This document shows, one piece after another, positions 5,709 to 6,727 of a stretch of DNA of 6,727 bases. This DNA comes from Dehalococcoidia bacterium (GTDB lineage: Bacteria > Chloroflexota > Dehalococcoidia > SM23-28-2): the NCBI GenBank assembly GCA_022866185.1, contig JALHUG010000325.1:1-6727 (forward strand), read 5' to 3'. Positions within the stretch are counted from its first letter, which is position 1; every line of letters starts with the position of its first letter. The position numbers were made by a program, and so were the translations under genes. Below the pieces are notes generated by a model. The model worked only from the letters and a program-made list of their open reading frames with translations. It made no database searches and was not told the DNA's origin.

Positions 5709-6727
5709 TTGTCGATAGGGAAGACTGCTCGCTATCTCGTACTGGGGCTGGCCCTGGCCGCTGCGCTGGGGGGAGCAGTCGTCTACTCGCTTCTGCGGCG
5801 TAGTGTCGCCGTCAGCAAGGGCTCTGTTCGCCTCGAGGGCTTGGATTCGTCCGTGGAGGTCTTCCGCGACCGCTGGGGCGTGCCTCATATCTACGCTGGC
5901 AGCGTCAGGGACGTTATGTTCGCCCAGGGCTACGTTCATGCTCAGGACCGACTGTGGCATATGGATCTGGTCCGGCGGGCTGCCTCGGGCAGTCTGGCCG
6001 AGATATTCGGAGCGGTGGCCTTGGATGCCGACCGCCTGCTGCGACGGGTGGGGCTGCGCCGCGCCGCCGAGGCTGAGCTCGCGCAGTTCGCCGAGGCGAT
6101 GCGCCAGCACGTGGAGGCCTATGCGGCAGGCGTCAACGCCTTCATCGAGGGGAATAGGAATCGCCTGCCGCCGGAGTTCCTCATCCTGCGCTTCCGCCCG
6201 CAGCCCTGGACGCCCGTGGACGGCTTGACCATCGGCAAGTTCGTGGGTTGGAGCCTCTCCGGCAACTGGGACAGCGAGATCGTGCGCTCCTGGATAGTGG
6301 AGCGGCTGGGCCCCGAGGAGGCCGCTCGTATGGAGCCGGGCTACCCAGTAGGGGCACCCCTTATCGTCCCGCCTGGGGCTGAGTGCCGTGGCCTGGGAGC
6401 ACCGCTGCTGGAGGAGTTGCGCAAGGTGCAGGAGGTGGCCGGTGCCCGAAGGGGCGGCAGCAACAACTGGGTGGTGGACGGCCACAAGTCGGTCACGGGC
6501 AAGCCTCTGCTGGCCAACGATCCCCATTTGCCCCTGCAGATGCCCAGCATATGGTACGAGGTGCATCTCAATGGCGGCGGTGCCAACGTAATCGGCGCCT
6601 CCATTCCCGGCGTGCCGGGGGTCATCATCGGCCACAACGATCGCATCGCCTGGGGCGTCACCACTACCATGACCGACGGCGACGACCTGTTCGTGGAGCA
6701 GATCAACCCTGACGACCCGCGCCAGTA
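5709..6727 (+). CDS. Penicillin acylase family N-terminal-nucleophile hydrolase, 3' end cut off by window edge
   Basis: Members of this family hydrolyse amide bonds of beta-lactams, acyl-homoserine lactones or other acylated amines after the precursor cuts itself into two chains. The window holds 339 residues of a protein that is usually about 700-850 long. Residues 9-29 (YLVLGLALAAALGGAVVYSLL) are a signal peptide or membrane anchor, so it acts outside the cytoplasmic membrane. The alpha-chain region has EVFRDRWGVPHIYA (50-63) and AQGYVHAQDRLWHMDL (72-87). The self-cleavage site and nucleophile are Gly250/Ser251 in RRGGSNNWVV, followed by TGKPLLANDPHL (263-274). The oxyanion Asn of the beta chain lies beyond the edge. 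The start is TTG 5709, chosen for the AGGAGGT site. It lies 10 bases after rpiB and is probably in the same operon. Substrate cannot be told from this part; the family includes quorum-quenching acylases. Confidence 0.93.
   Translation, partial: MSIGKTARYLVLGLALAAALGGAVVYSLLRRSVAVSKGSVRLEGLDSSVEVFRDRWGVPHIYAGSVRDVMFAQGYVHAQDRLWHMDLVRRAASGSLAEIFGAVALDADRLLRRVGLRRAAEAELAQFAEAMRQHVEAYAAGVNAFIEGNRNRLPPEFLILRFRPQPWTPVDGLTIGKFVGWSLSGNWDSEIVRSWIVERLGPEEAARMEPGYPVGAPLIVPPGAECRGLGAPLLEELRKVQEVAGARRGGSNNWVVDGHKSVTGKPLLANDPHLPLQMPSIWYEVHLNGGGANVIGASIPGVPGVIIGHNDRIAWGVTTTMTDGDDLFVEQINPDDPRQ

Noticed and set aside
5685..6635. 316-codon minus-strand frame opposite the acylase gene
   Set aside because: The plus strand here has clear acylase motifs and a strong ribosome site; the antisense frame has no recognisable domain.

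Overview
This is a compact, GC-rich bacterial chromosome segment. Housekeeping genes read outward in both directions from a divergent promoter region at about 4491-4628. No ribosomal or other marker RNA gene is present. The protein style, overlapping gene ends, near-leaderless starts and a Sua5/YrdC-RpiB pair would fit a Chloroflexota (Dehalococcoidia-like) genome, but that is a weak inference from general knowledge. Sixty-base lines counted by hand in purD and guaA are about 70-78% GC. Lines in the stretch between them (about 950-2830) are about 57-60% GC.

Leftward (minus-strand) block, read from 4490 down to 1. First is guaA (GMP synthetase, with a short N-terminal extension). After an 11-base gap comes a small unrecognised membrane protein (2341-2817). 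A 105-base gap carries a strong promoter and an overlapping inverted repeat. Then come a helix-turn-helix protein with three 58-residue repeats (candidate antitoxin), a PIN-domain VapC-like toxin, and purD (GAR synthetase), which runs off the left edge. The last three genes overlap each other by 1 and 4 bases, so the purine gene purD appears to be translated from the tail of a toxin-antitoxin transcript.

Rightward (plus-strand) block, from 4629 to the right edge. It holds a YrdC/Sua5-type threonylcarbamoyl-AMP synthase (tRNA t6A modification), rpiB (pentose phosphate isomerase; 4-base overlap), and a penicillin-acylase-family N-terminal-nucleophile hydrolase that runs off the right edge. The spacing indicates one operon.

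The most interesting part is 950-2280: a candidate type II toxin-antitoxin module with an unusually enlarged, internally repeated antitoxin, a leaderless-type promoter with a built-in operator, and a stop/start overlap that ties an essential purine gene to the toxin. The small membrane protein next to guaA is the second least explained item. No CRISPR array, tRNA, rRNA, insertion sequence or clear intrinsic terminator was seen.
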